A DNA stretch of 64,000 nucleotides from Polychytrium aggregatum (Eukaryota > Chytridiomycota > Chytridiomycetes > Polychytriales): contig NW_026516323.1 in assembly GCF_025602895.1 (NCBI RefSeq), forward strand, positions 62,001-126,000. Direction: 5' to 3'. Under the pieces are notes generated by a model, which was given only the letters and a program-made list of their open reading frames with translations, was not told where the DNA came from and made no database searches. Below are positions 1 to 15,378 of this stretch, piece after piece; the stretch's first letter is position 1; every line of letters begins with the position of its first letter. Made by a program: the position numbers and the translations under genes.

Positions 1-2254
1 CGGCGACGGACGACGTCTGGTTGGTGCCGTCGAGCTCGGCAGTGAGAGTGCGGAAGCCACCGACGACACCCGAGATGTCGATCGATTCTCCGGCCTTGCG
101 CTCAAAGTAGAATGGCTCAGAGTTGAAGTAGAGCTTGTTCCGGCCGGTCTGCTCGCCCTGACCCTTGAGGTACGAAGCAATGCGGTCAAACTGGCTCGAG
201 ACATTGGCGGTGAGAACGTCCTTGACGGTCGGGCGGATGGGGGTCTCGTCCGAGGCAACACCGTCGTCCTCGACACTCTTGCCGGCGTTGGGGCCAGAGC
301 GGATGAGCTCTCGCCAGCCAACACGCATGTTGGGCTGGTACGAAGGGTTGGGGTAGTCGGAATACGGGAGCAGCTTGAAGGCCAGAGAGGCATTCTGGCT
401 GCCGGCAGACCAGGGAACCAAGTTGGCGGTGTGCTCGACGACGTTAGCGCCGCCACCGCCAGTCTGGCCGTCCTCGCCAAAGATGGTGGCGATCTCAAAG
501 TCCTGGAAGTTGGCCGAGGTCAGCTCGCAGGCCGAGAAGCACTTGGCGTCGTTGAGAATGGCCACGGGCTTGAGGTAGGCGACACCGATGGTGTTGACGT
601 CCTTGGGGAGGTCAAAGGGATGCAAGTCGCTGTACTTGTTACCGGCCGCCAAGCCAGCGTTGTAGGGAGCAGTCCAGTCGCGCTCCGAGATACTGGCGCT
701 GTTGAAGAGGTTGGTGTTGGTCTTGGAGACCAGGGCACGAGCAGAGTAGGGAACCCAGCCGTACTTGAAGAGCTGGGGCAGCGAGTCGGCATAAGTGATG
801 GAGCCTCCGCCGTTGCTGCGGAGATCGATGATCAGACCGTCGGTGTCCTTGAACTCGTTCACGAGGAGGTTGCGGATGGTCTGGATGGCGCCGTCGTCGC
901 CGGTGGTGGCCTGGAAGGAAGTAATGCGGATGACACCGACATTGGCGCCGTTGTTGGTATACTTTGAGTACAGGACGGTGCCTTCGCCAGTGGGGGTGTA
1001 AGGGATGTAGTTGTCGGGGAAGAGTTCGCGGTACTCGTCGTTAGTGGGGTCGTACATCTGAGGAGGCAGCTTCTTGGGGGGAGGGACAGGGTCCGACAGG
1101 AGCGAGGATTCTTCGGCCTGGAGTCCGTTTGACTGGAGGAGAGGGGCAATGCAGCCGCCGTCGACTCGCTGGATGTAGGGCACGGAGACAGTGTACTGTC
1201 TGCCGTTCTCGTCGGCAAAGACAAGCTTGAGGTTGTCCTCCTCGGGGAGCGGGAGCGGGCCCGAGCGGCCGTTGAAGGCCGAGAGCTTGGCAGCGTAGCG
1301 CTGCATGCCGCCCTGGTCGTTGGCTCCGGCAGCGCCGTAGGTCTGGTAGTTGTGGGGGTCTTCAAAGTAACGCTCTCCAAACTCGAGACCGTTGATGCTG
1401 ACGAGAGTGTGGCCGAGCTTGACGTTGGCGACGGCGGCACGGACCTCGGGGGTGTAGAACTGCGAGAGCGGGAAGCCGGCGTTGATAAAGCCGGCGACGG
1501 CAAGGGTGGGTTGCCAGTAGTCGGGGCCGTCGACGAACTGGAAGCCCCAGGGCAGGAAGGCGCGGTTGCAGGCATAAGGGGGAGGCAGGTCTGTGGGAAT
1601 CAATGGCAAGGCAGGGGTGAGATGACAGCCGTGGGAACGGACAGAGGGTGTCGCTGACGGCAGTATCAGACACGAGCGAATCAGCATGCACAGCCACAAC
1701 TTGCAGCATGTGCCACCGGGGCGAGTGTGCACCGCACTTACAGTAGTTGGTGTGGAGATCGCGGATGGAGAGGAAGAGACGGGAGATGGAGAGATGGAAG
1801 CTCAGGTCGTCGGTGGTTCTGGCGTTGCCAACAATGTCGCCCAAGACGGCGAGGGGATCGGAGCCGTAGTGGTCGATCTTGGACTGGCGGTTGACCCAGA
1901 TGTCAAAGAGCTTGGAGACCTCATCGGCAACAGCCTGGCGCTTGTCGGGTCCTGGAGGCAGCCGACGGCACAGATGAGCGCCAGGCAGCAAAGCGAAGGA
2001 CGATCCAGATGGAGGCAAATGGCCACGAGAACGAGGAAGCGGTGCAGTGCAAAGAGGGACATACCATAGGGCAGGACGGTGTTGGTGACGGAACCGCGGA
2101 GGTCGCCGGCCAGACCGGCATAGTACGAGGTGCCGTTGATCTTCTTGAGCTTGCCAGAGCTCACGAGCGACTGGAAGTCACCGGCAAAGTTGGCCAGCGA
2201 GGCGGGGATGAAGGCCAGGACGGCCAGGGACGAGGCGATGGAGGTCAGTTTCAT
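1..2254 (-). CDS. Secreted S41-family serine peptidase, 3' end outside window
   Basis: Three exons are visible: 2254-2065, 1951-1742 and 1590 to beyond base 1, about 663 codons. Both joins keep frame, with GTATGT and GTAAGT donors. The first 21 residues (start MKLTSIASSLAVLAF) form a classic cleavable signal peptide ending in ASLA, so the enzyme is probably exported. The third exon holds the peptidase core: a GVIRITSFQ strand, the GLIIDLRSNGGG loop near 800-840, and a CFSACE segment near 528-545 whose serine fits the S41 nucleophile. The GEDGQTGGGG stretch follows. The family cleaves proteins with a Ser/Lys-type or Ser/His/Glu catalytic set; the substrate cannot be told from sequence. The long N-terminal part before the catalytic core resembles fungal secreted S41 proteins with a CPAF-like region. 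The C-terminus is cut by the window edge. Confidence 0.85.
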
Positions 2255-2341
2255 GTTGGCGTCGACAGGCTGCAGCTAGACCCGGGCGAGGAGACCAAGC
2301 ATAGAAGGTGAGGGGCAGTCGACGGGACGGGGGAGGATGGG

Positions 2342-2347
2342 TTTATA
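2342..2347 (-). promoter_or_regulatory. TATA-like box of the S41 peptidase gene
   Basis: On the minus strand the sequence reads AGATATAAAC, about 88 bases upstream of the peptidase ATG at 2254. Its position and strand fit a core promoter TATA element. No transcription start data are available. Confidence 0.4.
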
Positions 2348-3328
2348 TCTTCGGAAGCCGACTCCCCAGGAGCTGGCTGACAACGCTGGCTCGGAATGGG
2401 GACGGCGGCCCACACAAGCCCACGAACGAGGATGGTGTCGCCTGGGAAGATGAAATCGGGTGGGGCGATAGCGCCATGTGCGCCATGGGAACAGATCTGC
2501 AAGGAATGGGGATGGCTTTTGGGTTGCAGCCAACAACGGATCCGTGATGCAACTCTCTTTGGGTGAGTGGAGGCGCGAAAGGGCGCGGAGAGCCCAGATC
2601 CAGCACGGCACAGCGCTTGGGTAGACAGCACCGGGCAGCAACAAGCCAGCAACAAGCCGGCAGAAAGCCGGCGGTGGACACGGATGTGCGACATGTATCC
2701 CCAGCCGACCCACTCCTGCGCGACTGGGGGCTTGGATGGGCCCTGAGCAAGGCGCCGCGGGTGCCGGTGGGGGCATCACATGTCCTGCGGGACAGCGCAC
2801 AAGGCGCTCAGGCCTCTGTACTGCTGTACATCAGTGCCACCATGGACACCAGCCCATCGGCCCATGGCTCCCACTCGGCCCAGCCCAGCCAGCACCGACA
2901 GGAGATGTGCTGACAGTGGCAATCTACAGCAGGCTGTGTGGCACTGCTGGCGAGCCACCCTGGCAGCGCAGACGGGCTGGGGAACGAGAGCGCGCAGCGG
3001 CCCGATCAGCAAAGGCGGCTGGTGCGTCTGGTGGCCGCGAGGATCCGATGCGAGTCCATTCGGATTGGGCCGTGCGGAAAAGGTTGTCGTGGGCGAACAT
3101 GGTTGTCGTGGGCGATCGGGATGCGACGGTTGCGTCGATACAGAGGAGCCAGAACAGGGGATGGTGCAATTGCCTCCACATGGCGGCAGCTGGCTGGAGA
3201 GTCGGGTCCGAGTCCAGTGGGATGTTGCAGCGGACAACAGATGGCAACTGAAAACGCCAGGAGCAGTAGGGACAGATGGCAGCTGAAAGCGCAAGGAGCA
3301 GCTCACAAGCACTGGGCTGGCGGACGGC

Positions 3329-3419
3329 TGGGAGGGTGGTTGGGAGGGTGGTTGGGAGGGTGGTTGGGAGGGTGGTTGGGAGGGTGGTCGGGAGGGTGGT
3401 CGGGAGGGTGGTTGGGAGG
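3329..3419 (+). repeat. 12-bp G-rich minisatellite, about 7.5 copies
   Basis: The unit GGGAGGGTGGTT is repeated head to tail with only a T-to-C variant in two copies. Runs of three G separated by short loops make the plus strand able to form a G-quadruplex. It lies between genes; the minus-strand reading frames through it give only monotonous PTTL or PPSQ repeats. Confidence 0.9.
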
Positions 3420-4045
3420 CACCCAAAAACCTTCTGGCGAGCGCGAGACACATGCCAGCGGGACGGCACTGTTGCGGCATCGGTGCCACTGTCAAATCTC
3501 TCTTCCGCCACGTCTGACCAGACTCGCAGTGGCATCATCTGCGACGGCCACACATCCCGCGGAGCCAGGGCAATAGATGCCCATGTCCAAGTGTCGACCG
3601 AGTATGGAGAGCATGCTGTCCCAACCAAGACCAGAAGCAATCCCACAGCCGAGATCGTTCAACCCGCAAGGACAGCGGAGGAAACGGGGACATATGTCTT
3701 ATTAGCACACAAGCTGTATTGCACTGGCAGCGCTGTCCAGCTCGAGTCACGGAGTATGAGGTTGGGGGGGCCAAGGGTATGATTGGAAAATGAACAGCAC
3801 GGCCAAAGCGAAATGGAGCACTTCAACACGCAGACTGAACGATGCTGATCGACCTGGCTGGACGACGCCGATCGGGGTTCACATCGTCGTGGCGGACTCG
3901 GCCGATGAGATACTGGTGACTTGGACCGACTCCACGGGACGGACATCTGCGGAGGTGATTTGACCCACTCCGTCGTTGGTTGGGCATGGCATGATCCAAC
4001 CTCGGCGGGTTTTTGTCCAAGAGAAATGACATGCCTCACTGTTTT

Positions 4046-5513
4046 TCAACACACTGTGCGGCAAACAAGTCGTTCGCCACCGTCGACAACAAGGGGTATG
4101 ATCCTGGCCAGGCGAACCGTTCGCCCAACACGACCGAGCCCGTCGAGTCGATGGAGCACGCAAACTTGGCAGGTGTAGAAGCAGCCGAGCCCAGCAAGGA
4201 TGTGCCAGAAGGCATGCAGCTGAGGATTGATCGGCAGAGAGTTCATCAGGAAGCACAAGTTCAGGTCTGCGAGCCACAACACCAGGGCAAACACATAGAG
4301 CCGAATGCCGGTCCACCAGATGCGGTGGGCGTCGTCGCTGCGGTCGCGGATGAAGTGGTACGTCGATCCGAACACGAATATCTGAAGAAGTCCAAAGCTC
4401 AGATGGAAGGAGAAGAACTGAAGGACCGCGTTCTGGTTCGATGCGATAACGAGGGTCGTGGCAACAGCATAGGCCGTCATCGCTGCGGGGAGCGTCCAGC
4501 CGTACTTTTTTTTCTTTGAGGGCTCGAGCAGCGAGTACGCCATGGCCAGAGAGGTGTAGCACATGGGGAGTTCGTCGAGCATCTGGAATGGAAACAGCAG
4601 CGTTCCATGGAACATGATGCTCCCCTGCAAAGACACAACAGAGCAGGGACAAAGAGTCAGTGTGATGCAACGCAGCGACGACAGGTACGCAGCCAGGGAT
4701 GGAAGAATGGGGTGTGGATACAAAAATATAGAGGTGCATCGAAGCAATCCAAGGATCGAAGGGATCGAAGGGATCGAAGCAATGGATACGCGTGCACATC
4801 GGTGCGGGCTCTTGATACTCACAATGCCAACGACCAAGAACGACGCAAAAATGACAACGAATCGGGCACCAAACTTGGCGTTGGACCAAAGGCCAATCAG
4901 AGCAAGGATCACCATGGATGCGCTGGTTGGGCCGATCCAACAGACGAGTTAGTCGCCGCAGCAATCGAGCCTCGTTCCATCCGGGATTTCCCTCTGTGCG
5001 GGTGCGAGACAGTCTGGTTCGGGCAAGCCGAGACCGATTTCCTCGACGCACCACAGCGACTGACCAGCCGGAACAGTGCCTCTGGCTGCAGCGAGCATGC
5101 AGGGCAGTCCGCCATGCGGGTCTCCGGCTCAAACGGCGCTGCCACGGCGACATCTGAGGTCGTCGTCGTCTGCTCACCCCAGCTTCGTTCACAGGTCGCT
5201 GCGACAGTGGGCTGTCCTCGACCATGCACCGCGGCGACATCTGAGAGCACGCATATCCCGTTTCCCACGCACCGCATCGTGCATCCCATCCCTGCCACCC
5301 CGGCATGGGCTTTCCTGCACACGCCCGCCCGCCTATCCTGCCCACCCTCGGCAAGCAGAGCAAGAGTACTGGGCAGTACCTCGATATGGTGTTGAAGAAC
5401 TCGGCAATATACCACGAGACGGTGTAGTTGTTTTCGCACCAGTCCACAGTGGAAGTTGGATGGCCCCAGTAGCCCGGAGCAGGCAGCGACAGCGGGTCGG
5501 GTTGGTGCATCAT
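4046..5513 (-). CDS. Alkaline ceramidase (ACER/YPC1 family)
   Basis: Three exons (5513-5380, 4922-4823, 4624-4046) join in frame to give 270 residues, the usual length for this family. The enzyme is a multi-pass ER or Golgi membrane amidase that hydrolyses ceramide or phytoceramide to a sphingoid base and a fatty acid. The N-terminus carries the family signature around [16 protein letters not shown]. The expected catalytic and zinc residues of the CREST superfamily are present: Ser80 and His84 in GSIMFHGTL, Asp95 in MLDELPM, and His215 and His219 in HAFWH. Several hydrophobic segments run between residues 45 and 230. A tandem ATG ATG opens the gene; the first is taken as start. The C-terminal 40 residues after [11 protein letters not shown] are less conserved than the rest, and a further small intron there is possible. 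Confidence 0.88.
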
Positions 5514-5578
5514 GTCTGAGCAGAAGAACAACGAGTCGATGGATGCATGCCGATGGGGCTGGCGTCCTCCTCACCCCC

Positions 5579-5584
5579 TATATA
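5579..5584 (-). promoter_or_regulatory. TATA box of the ceramidase gene
   Basis: TATATA lies about 66 bases upstream of the ceramidase ATG at 5513, at a normal core promoter distance on the minus strand. Confidence 0.5.
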
Positions 5585-5773
5585 CCGCCATCGATTTCGC
5601 TTTCGATTTGATTTGATTTGTTTGTTGATCCAGCCGCTCAGAGTTGCGGGTCGATGCGGGAAACCGCCCGGCAGCCGGGCGAGCGCAGGTCAGGCGAATC
5701 CTTGCATTGTGCTGCCAGTGGGCGATGCGCAATCAGCAGGTCCTCAGAATGCAGCTTGCCTTGATCGGGCCGT

Positions 5774-5825
5774 GGACTGGAGCATCGCTGGACCGGAGCA
5801 TCGCTGGACCGGAGCATCGCTGGAC
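5774..5825 (+). repeat. 16-bp direct repeat, three copies
   Basis: The unit GAGCATCGCTGGACCG is repeated without a gap in the middle of the divergent promoter region. The copies are identical or nearly so. Confidence 0.85.
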
Positions 5826-6377
5826 GGCCTTCAGAACCATCACAGGCCTCCCACAGGGCCATCACAGGACGACCCGCAGTATCATCACCGGGCAGTCAGC
5901 GGGCACTGACGAGAAGGCAGGCTACGAGGACGGCGTCCGCACACATTCGCCGGGAGCTATTTTTAGGTCGGCGTCGTCTTCCTCCCCCGACCAAGACCAG
6001 GGGACGCAGACCACATGGGTTGCTTGTTGCTGGAACGTCGGAGCACACTCTGGAAGGCCGCTGGTCACCTGGCCGCTGGTCACCCGGCCGCTGCTGGCTG
6101 GATTGTTTGGCTGGATTGTCTAGCTGGAATGCAGCCGGCGGCTCGAATGAGCGGCGCGTGACCCGCTCTGCCGCTGGGTGGCGATGCAGCGGTGGCTTTG
6201 CGGCTGGACATCTCGCCGCGGCGCTCTCGCCTCTCGCCGCCAGCTGGGCGAGCACAGGCGACTGCGGCGGGCGAGGGCGCACCGAGAGCCCCGCGAGAGC
6301 GATCCATCCGACGTCGCCGACGCTCCACCGTTTGGTCTGTTTGCGCCCCTCCGGTTCGTCGCCGTCCTCCTTTGCCG

Positions 6378-6430
6378 CTCACCGCCAGCTCACCGCCAGC
6401 TCATCGCCAGCTCATCGCCAGCTCATCCCC
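6378..6430 (+). repeat. 12-bp tandem repeat just upstream of a TATA box
   Basis: About four and a half copies of CTCAYCGCCAG(C) lie directly before the TATATA element at 6439-6444 of the BTG/Tob gene. Their position could make them upstream promoter elements. Confidence 0.8.
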
Positions 6431-6438
6431 TCTCCACA

Positions 6439-6444
6439 TATATA
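6439..6444 (+). promoter_or_regulatory. TATA box of the BTG/Tob gene
   Basis: CATATATAGC lies 153 bases upstream of the ATG at 6597 and is followed by a long CT-rich leader, as expected for a core promoter and 5' UTR. Confidence 0.45.
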
Positions 6445-6596
6445 GCCCGCGCTGCTCCTCTCGCCCGCTGCATCCGCTCTTGCCTGCTCCCCCCGCTCCA
6501 CCTCACTGCTTCCCCCCAAGATAGCTCCTCTCGGCGACCTTTGCTTTGTCTTTCCGCTGCGCTTCCTCGCCAAGTTCCCCCCTCCCTCAAGCCACC

Positions 6597-7556
6597 ATGC
6601 TGACTGAAATCACCACCGCAGCCGAGTTCCTTTCGAGGTATCTCATGCTCCACCAGTCCTCGAAAGACTCGGTCTCGCAGTTCAAGTCCCATCTTATCGA
6701 GTCGCTGCTCGCAAAATACTCGTGCCATTGGGACCTGCAGTGTCCCCACAAGGGCAGCGCCTTCCGCTCCCTTTCCAACCTGGCGGGGAACCTCGACCCC
6801 GTCATCGTGTCCTCGCTGCTGTCTGCGCTGCCCTCCAGAGAGTCGATTGCCCCGGTCGCCAGGCTCTTCCCGCTCGACCTGGTGCTGTGGATCGATCCTT
6901 TCTGCGTCTCCTATCGCATCGGCGACTACGGCCACGTCTCCACCATCTACGAGAGCCACGCCTCGCAAGACCCGTCCCTGCAACCATCGCAGCGAGGACC
7001 CGCCGTCGCCGCTGCTGCCTCGCCGCTCGCCAGCAGTAATCACGGCGCCAACGCTCCGAACAATAGACTATTTATTCCTGCGCAAAGAGAGCGCCGCACC
7101 CCTGTCCTCAAAGTAAGTTCGTTGCCCTTGGCTACGCCATCGATGCCGACGCACGCATGTATGCCAGCGAGCTCGTCGCGGCGGCCGAGGGCCTGTCCAG
7201 CCGACTGTGCCGAGAGTGGGCCTTTTGCGCCGATGCTGCTCCGGGCTCGTCGATAGGCGGATGTCGATGGCCAATCTGCTGGGCTGGCCTGCCCTGCCCT
7301 GCCCGTCTGTCTGTCTGTCTGGCCTGCGTGTGCATCTCCCTCCTGAGCCGGTCGCTTGGATACCAACTGCGCTTCGGCCTCTTCCTCTCCTGTCCATGCC
7401 GTTTCTGACCTTCTCCTGGCACGGTGGGTTTCTCAACAGAACCCTCGGTCGTTTGCGCCGCACGTCCAGTCTCCTCTCGCTTTCGTCCAGCCACGATCCG
7501 CGAACGACTCCCCCGTCGAATCCAACGAACGCAGCTCCCTCGTCGTGGCTAACTAA
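6597..7556 (+). CDS. BTG/Tob-family anti-proliferative protein
   Basis: Two exons (6597-7112 and 7440-7556) give 210 residues. Exon 1 ends at codon 172 before a GTAAGT donor; a CTGAC branch-like site and AACAG acceptor lead into a phase-0 exon of 38 codons. Without splicing the frame would run to 7256 and give 219 residues. The first 110 residues match the BTG domain: box A around YSCHWDLQCPHKGSAFR (residues 41-57) and box B around LVLWIDPFCVSYRIGD (95-110). In animals this domain binds the CAF1/CNOT7 deadenylase and speeds mRNA poly(A) removal. A PAM2-like motif, NAPNNRLFIPAQ (about 152-163), fits the LNPNAxxFxP pattern that binds poly(A)-binding protein. The start is in a strong GCCACCATGC context. 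Confidence 0.85.
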
Positions 7557-8634
7557 GGGCTTCACATTGCGCCTTATTCCCTCGACCGTCCTGCCAAGTC
7601 TTCTCCCTCGCACGCTTTCTCTTTGTATCTTGCTCCATCCCTTCCCCCTTCTTTTTTGACCGATGATTCTCCCACAGGCCCCTGCGCATCTGGCACTGCG
7701 CAGGTGTCGCCTGCCTCTCATTTCTTCCCCTATTCGATGCCGGCGCAGGCTTGGTTTCGATGTCAAACATTTCTAGCTATCGCCTTGTATGAAATCCGCC
7801 TTCTTTCACAGTACCCCTCCCGTCTTTGCTTGCCGCTTGTCTCCACCTCCCTTTTCCGCCTTTGCCTCCCCGCTTCCCCCCCCCGATTCGACTCTTTAAC
7901 TGGCTCTTTAGCGAGTGTGCAGCCGCTCCGGGGGACGCTGATCGTAAGTAGCCGCCGCAATGCCGCTCCCACGACCCAACGGATCCCCCCTGCGTCCACT
8001 GCCAAGCAACCTCGTGCCCTCGACTCTGTTCTGCAGCTATTTATTGCACCCTCCACCGCACTCAAGATCGTACAGCTCTGATGCCTGCTATTTCTTGCAT
8101 CGTCTCGACCCAGATTGTCCCGGAATGGCGCTCGACTCTGCCGGAATGACCGTCTGTGGCGACAGTTTTGACCGCCATGTGCCTGATCAATCTATGAGAG
8201 GAGTATCTCTCCCATTCCATGCATCCCTTATTTATTGCCTGTATCGTGGTAGTTGGTGTGTTGTGGTTTTGTCGGGGTTGCTCGCATATTATTACCTATT
8301 ACCTTTCAGCTAGCATTTTTGGACCTGAATCTACATCTCGGCATTCCTCCAAGCAAAGCGCCTGGCTGCTCTGCTTTTGTCTGTGTGGACCTCTCGGCGC
8401 TGTTGATGTTGGGAACTGGAACGGCGGATGGCATCGACCCCGCCCCCTCTCTATTGCGAAGAACGCAATACTCTCACATTCGATATCTACATTGTTTGTA
8501 TCAGCAAGAACTGCCCACCATATACTTTTTCTTTTCATATCCTCTACCTGTCCCGTCGTGGCTCTCGGCAAGTAACTATCCCGCTCAGAGAAGCTGTATT
8601 GAGGGTGGGAAGGGGGATTGAGACAAAGCAGATC
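7557..8634. other. Region between convergent BTG/Tob and NAA10 genes
   Basis: This kilobase is pyrimidine-rich on the plus strand and likely holds the BTG/Tob 3' UTR followed by the NAA10 3' flank. A weak alternative acceptor occurs near 7677 but leads to no convincing protein. No separate gene is supported. Confidence 0.5.
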
Positions 8635-10104
8635 CTACTCCTGCAGGACCTTCTTCATGCAGTAGGCGTCCTCTCCGTCGGCGTAGTATCCGGTCTCCAC
8701 CTCGCTGACGCTGGATGGCACAACGAAGAGTGCATGGGAGATTGTTGCCAGCGAGACATTGAAGTTGTGTCCAGTCCCATCAGGTCATCGCAAGAGTTCG
8801 GGCAGAGGAAGGGTTGGATGATGATTCGATGCAAGCATCACCGTCCAGAGAGCGGATCCAGCAGTACCAATGTGATTCGGAATCAGTCGCAGAATATCCC
8901 CCCCCCCACAAAACAGAGGATCGTTGGACGGGAGTGCAAGGCAGAGCCAGTCAGCCCAAGCCATGATTGACCCAGACGTCTGCCAGCAGCTTGCTCATTC
9001 GCTCGCCGCACAAACATCTGCTGCACAGCATGATGGTACAAGAGCCGTACCTGAACTTGAGAGTGTCCCGATAGAGATGGAGGGCAGCTCGGTTCGATTT
9101 GCGGACATGTAGCGAAACGTATTTGGCATTGTAGCACTCGACCATGGCATTCTCTGGGGATGATGGAGTTGGGAGATTGCCATCGGGCAGGGGCGAAGAA
9201 CCCAAAGTGAGTTAGCGAGGCTGTGGGGTGGATCCGCAAGTCGACGACCGTCCTGTGGATCTGGAGGAAGCCACATTCTCTGTTCGCCGCCGAGCACAGA
9301 GCGCCGCTCAAGCAGCCGGATTGCGCCTGGCCCATGTTCCGGTCCGCTCTACTGTTGATCAAGGGAAGGGCTGCACTTACGGGATTGTGTCATGAGCTTC
9401 TCGGCGATACCGAGACGGCGCCAGGTTCGCATCACCGACAGCGAGGTGATGTGGCCGTGGGGAGGACTGGAGGCATCGGTGGGCTCATCATCCCTGGCCA
9501 AAGCCCACAGAGCAGCGACAGAGAAGGCGTTCAGAAGGGAAATGCAAACACAGCCAGCGGCGAAGCGAAATTAGCAGCAAGGATAGCAATAGCAGCAGCA
9601 CGAGCGCTTCCATCAAGCCTCTCCTGGCAATGCCCATCCGTCCTCGCTCAAACTCGCAAGATCGGCACCCAACGCGCATGGATATCGTATTCACGCCACT
9701 CACATCTTTGCCAGAACATAGCCAACGATCCGGCCCTTGTGGTCCTCGGCGACATAGGAAAGCTGGGGCCACGACAGGGCATGGTAGATGTAATACTTCA
9801 TCACGTAGTTCTCCGGCAGGTTCATCAGGTTGCAGTTCTGCATCGCGAACAGGTCGTCGGACTGGGTTTGGTGCGGAAGTGAAGCATCCAGGTCAGCGAT
9901 CGATTCGAAGACATCCTGGCAGCAGATCGGCATCCCCCCGTCGCCGTCGACGGGCACGGCCTCGTCTTCAGTCCAGCACAACCCTCGGCGGCCTGCCCTC
10001 TCGTCGCTGCGGCTGTCGATCTGGCGGCCAGTGCGAGCGTTCGTATCGGCATTGCGATCAGATCGGAAACAAGCTCATACGGTAGCTTGGCGGATGTGGA
10101 TCAT
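8635..10104 (-). CDS. NAA10: N-alpha-acetyltransferase 10, catalytic subunit of NatA
   Basis: Five exons (10104-10081, 9861-9704, 9493-9381, 9153-9051, 8710-8635) join in frame to 157 residues, the length of the conserved GNAT core. The product acetylates the N-termini of nascent proteins that begin with small residues, working on the ribosome with NAA15. The sequence follows the family almost throughout: [20 protein letters not shown], the acetyl-CoA loop [32 protein letters not shown], and the [13 protein letters not shown] ending. Exon 1 is only 24 bases (MIHIRQAT) and was placed because it restores the normal N-terminus (MxIRxAxxDDL) with a GTATGA donor. The usual disordered C-terminal tail of animal and yeast NAA10 is absent, as in short fungal versions. 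Confidence 0.93.
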
Positions 10105-10422
10105 GGCTGCGACGAGTGTGAGTGCGGGGGCGAGTACGGCGGACGGAGATGAGCGGGCGGTTCTAGCGGCTGCTGCTGCTGCTGCTGCTGCTGTTGCAGT
10201 CGTTGATGTCGATGTTGGTGATGTCGGTGTCGAGGCCGGTGCGATCGCTGCTGCCTTGGGCTGTGTTGTGTTGGCCGCAAGCCAGCGAATCGATTGAGAG
10301 TCTGTCCACGTGGACGCTCACACGTGACAAGAGCGTGGATTTCGCGTGTCCAGAACCTAACCAGCTTGTCGATGGCTGCATCGCACAGATATATTTCATC
10401 GCCAGTCTCCCACACCGACGGC
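10105..10422. other. Spacer between CUL2-like and NAA10 genes with a triplet repeat
   Basis: Both flanking genes are on the minus strand, so this 318-base spacer must hold the cullin 3' end and the NAA10 promoter and leader. An (CTG)n run at 10168-10196 lies about 65 bases upstream of the NAA10 start codon; on the transcribed strand it reads CAG. Confidence 0.6.
10168..10196 (+). repeat. CTG/CAG triplet microsatellite
   Basis: About nine CTG units with a terminal TTG lie upstream of NAA10. In the NAA10 transcript sense this is a CAG tract, probably within the 5' leader or promoter. Confidence 0.85.
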
Positions 10423-14859
<4,437 letters not shown>

Positions 14860-15378
14860 TGGGCTGGGCCAGAGATAGCCGATGGAAAGCGGACGGGTTG
14901 GTCGTCGAGGCTGCTCCGGGAGGCGAGGGCCGAGCGGAGCCGATGGATCGGGTGCGAGACGGATGCGGCGGCGAGGGCAGGCCGGGGAAGGACTGGTGTT
15001 TGTCGTGCGGGGGCAGCTGTGGACAGCGGTGGGCAGCAGGACCAGGCTCGGGCGACGATGCAGATGGCGGCGAAGATCAAGAGGAACACGACAAGGCCCT
15101 TCTGTGCCAGGGCTTGTGTGTGTGTGTGGCCGTGTGTGTGTGGCTGTCCGTCCTGGTTTGTGGCCGTGTGTGTGTGTGCGTTTGCGGTTTGCGGTTTGCA
15201 CTTGGTTTTCCGCTTGATTGATCGCCTCGACGGCACCCAGCAGCCGCTCTTGTGCAATTAGTGTCCTTGCGACGGCATCCGACCGACTGGTGCACTCGAA
15301 TCGGGCGCAACGGGTACTCACTCGCCCTCATCTGTCGATTTTCCAGCCATTTCTTGCGATCGCTGCCGCACCAGCGCC
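14860..15378. other. Shared divergent promoter of the cullin and LRR genes
   Basis: The two start codons face away from each other across 519 bases. The region contains GT-rich microsatellite DNA at about 15116-15181 and no supported gene. A clear TATA box was not found. Confidence 0.6.
15116..15181 (+). repeat. Imperfect (GT)n microsatellite
   Basis: Three blocks of GTGTGTGT alternate with GGCC or GGCTGTCC. Such alternating purine-pyrimidine DNA may favour Z-DNA. It lies within the divergent promoter. Confidence 0.8.

Larger units (their letters stand above)
2255..4045. other. Intergenic region between S41 peptidase and ceramidase
   Basis: Open frames occur on all six frames, but none shows a recognisable family or a splice pattern. 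The region holds the peptidase promoter at its left end, a G-rich minisatellite at 3329-3419, and the 3' flank of the ceramidase gene at its right end. I see no gene here. Confidence 0.55.
5514..6596. other. Divergent promoter region, ceramidase and BTG/Tob
   Basis: This 1.1-kb region separates two outward-facing genes. It holds TATATA elements at 5579-5584 (for the minus gene) and 6439-6444 (for the plus gene), the latter 150 bases before the BTG/Tob ATG. Short direct repeats occur at 5774-5825, 6055-6100 and 6378-6430. A pyrimidine-rich stretch runs from 6445 to the ATG and probably is the BTG/Tob 5' leader. No coding sequence is supported. Confidence 0.6.
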
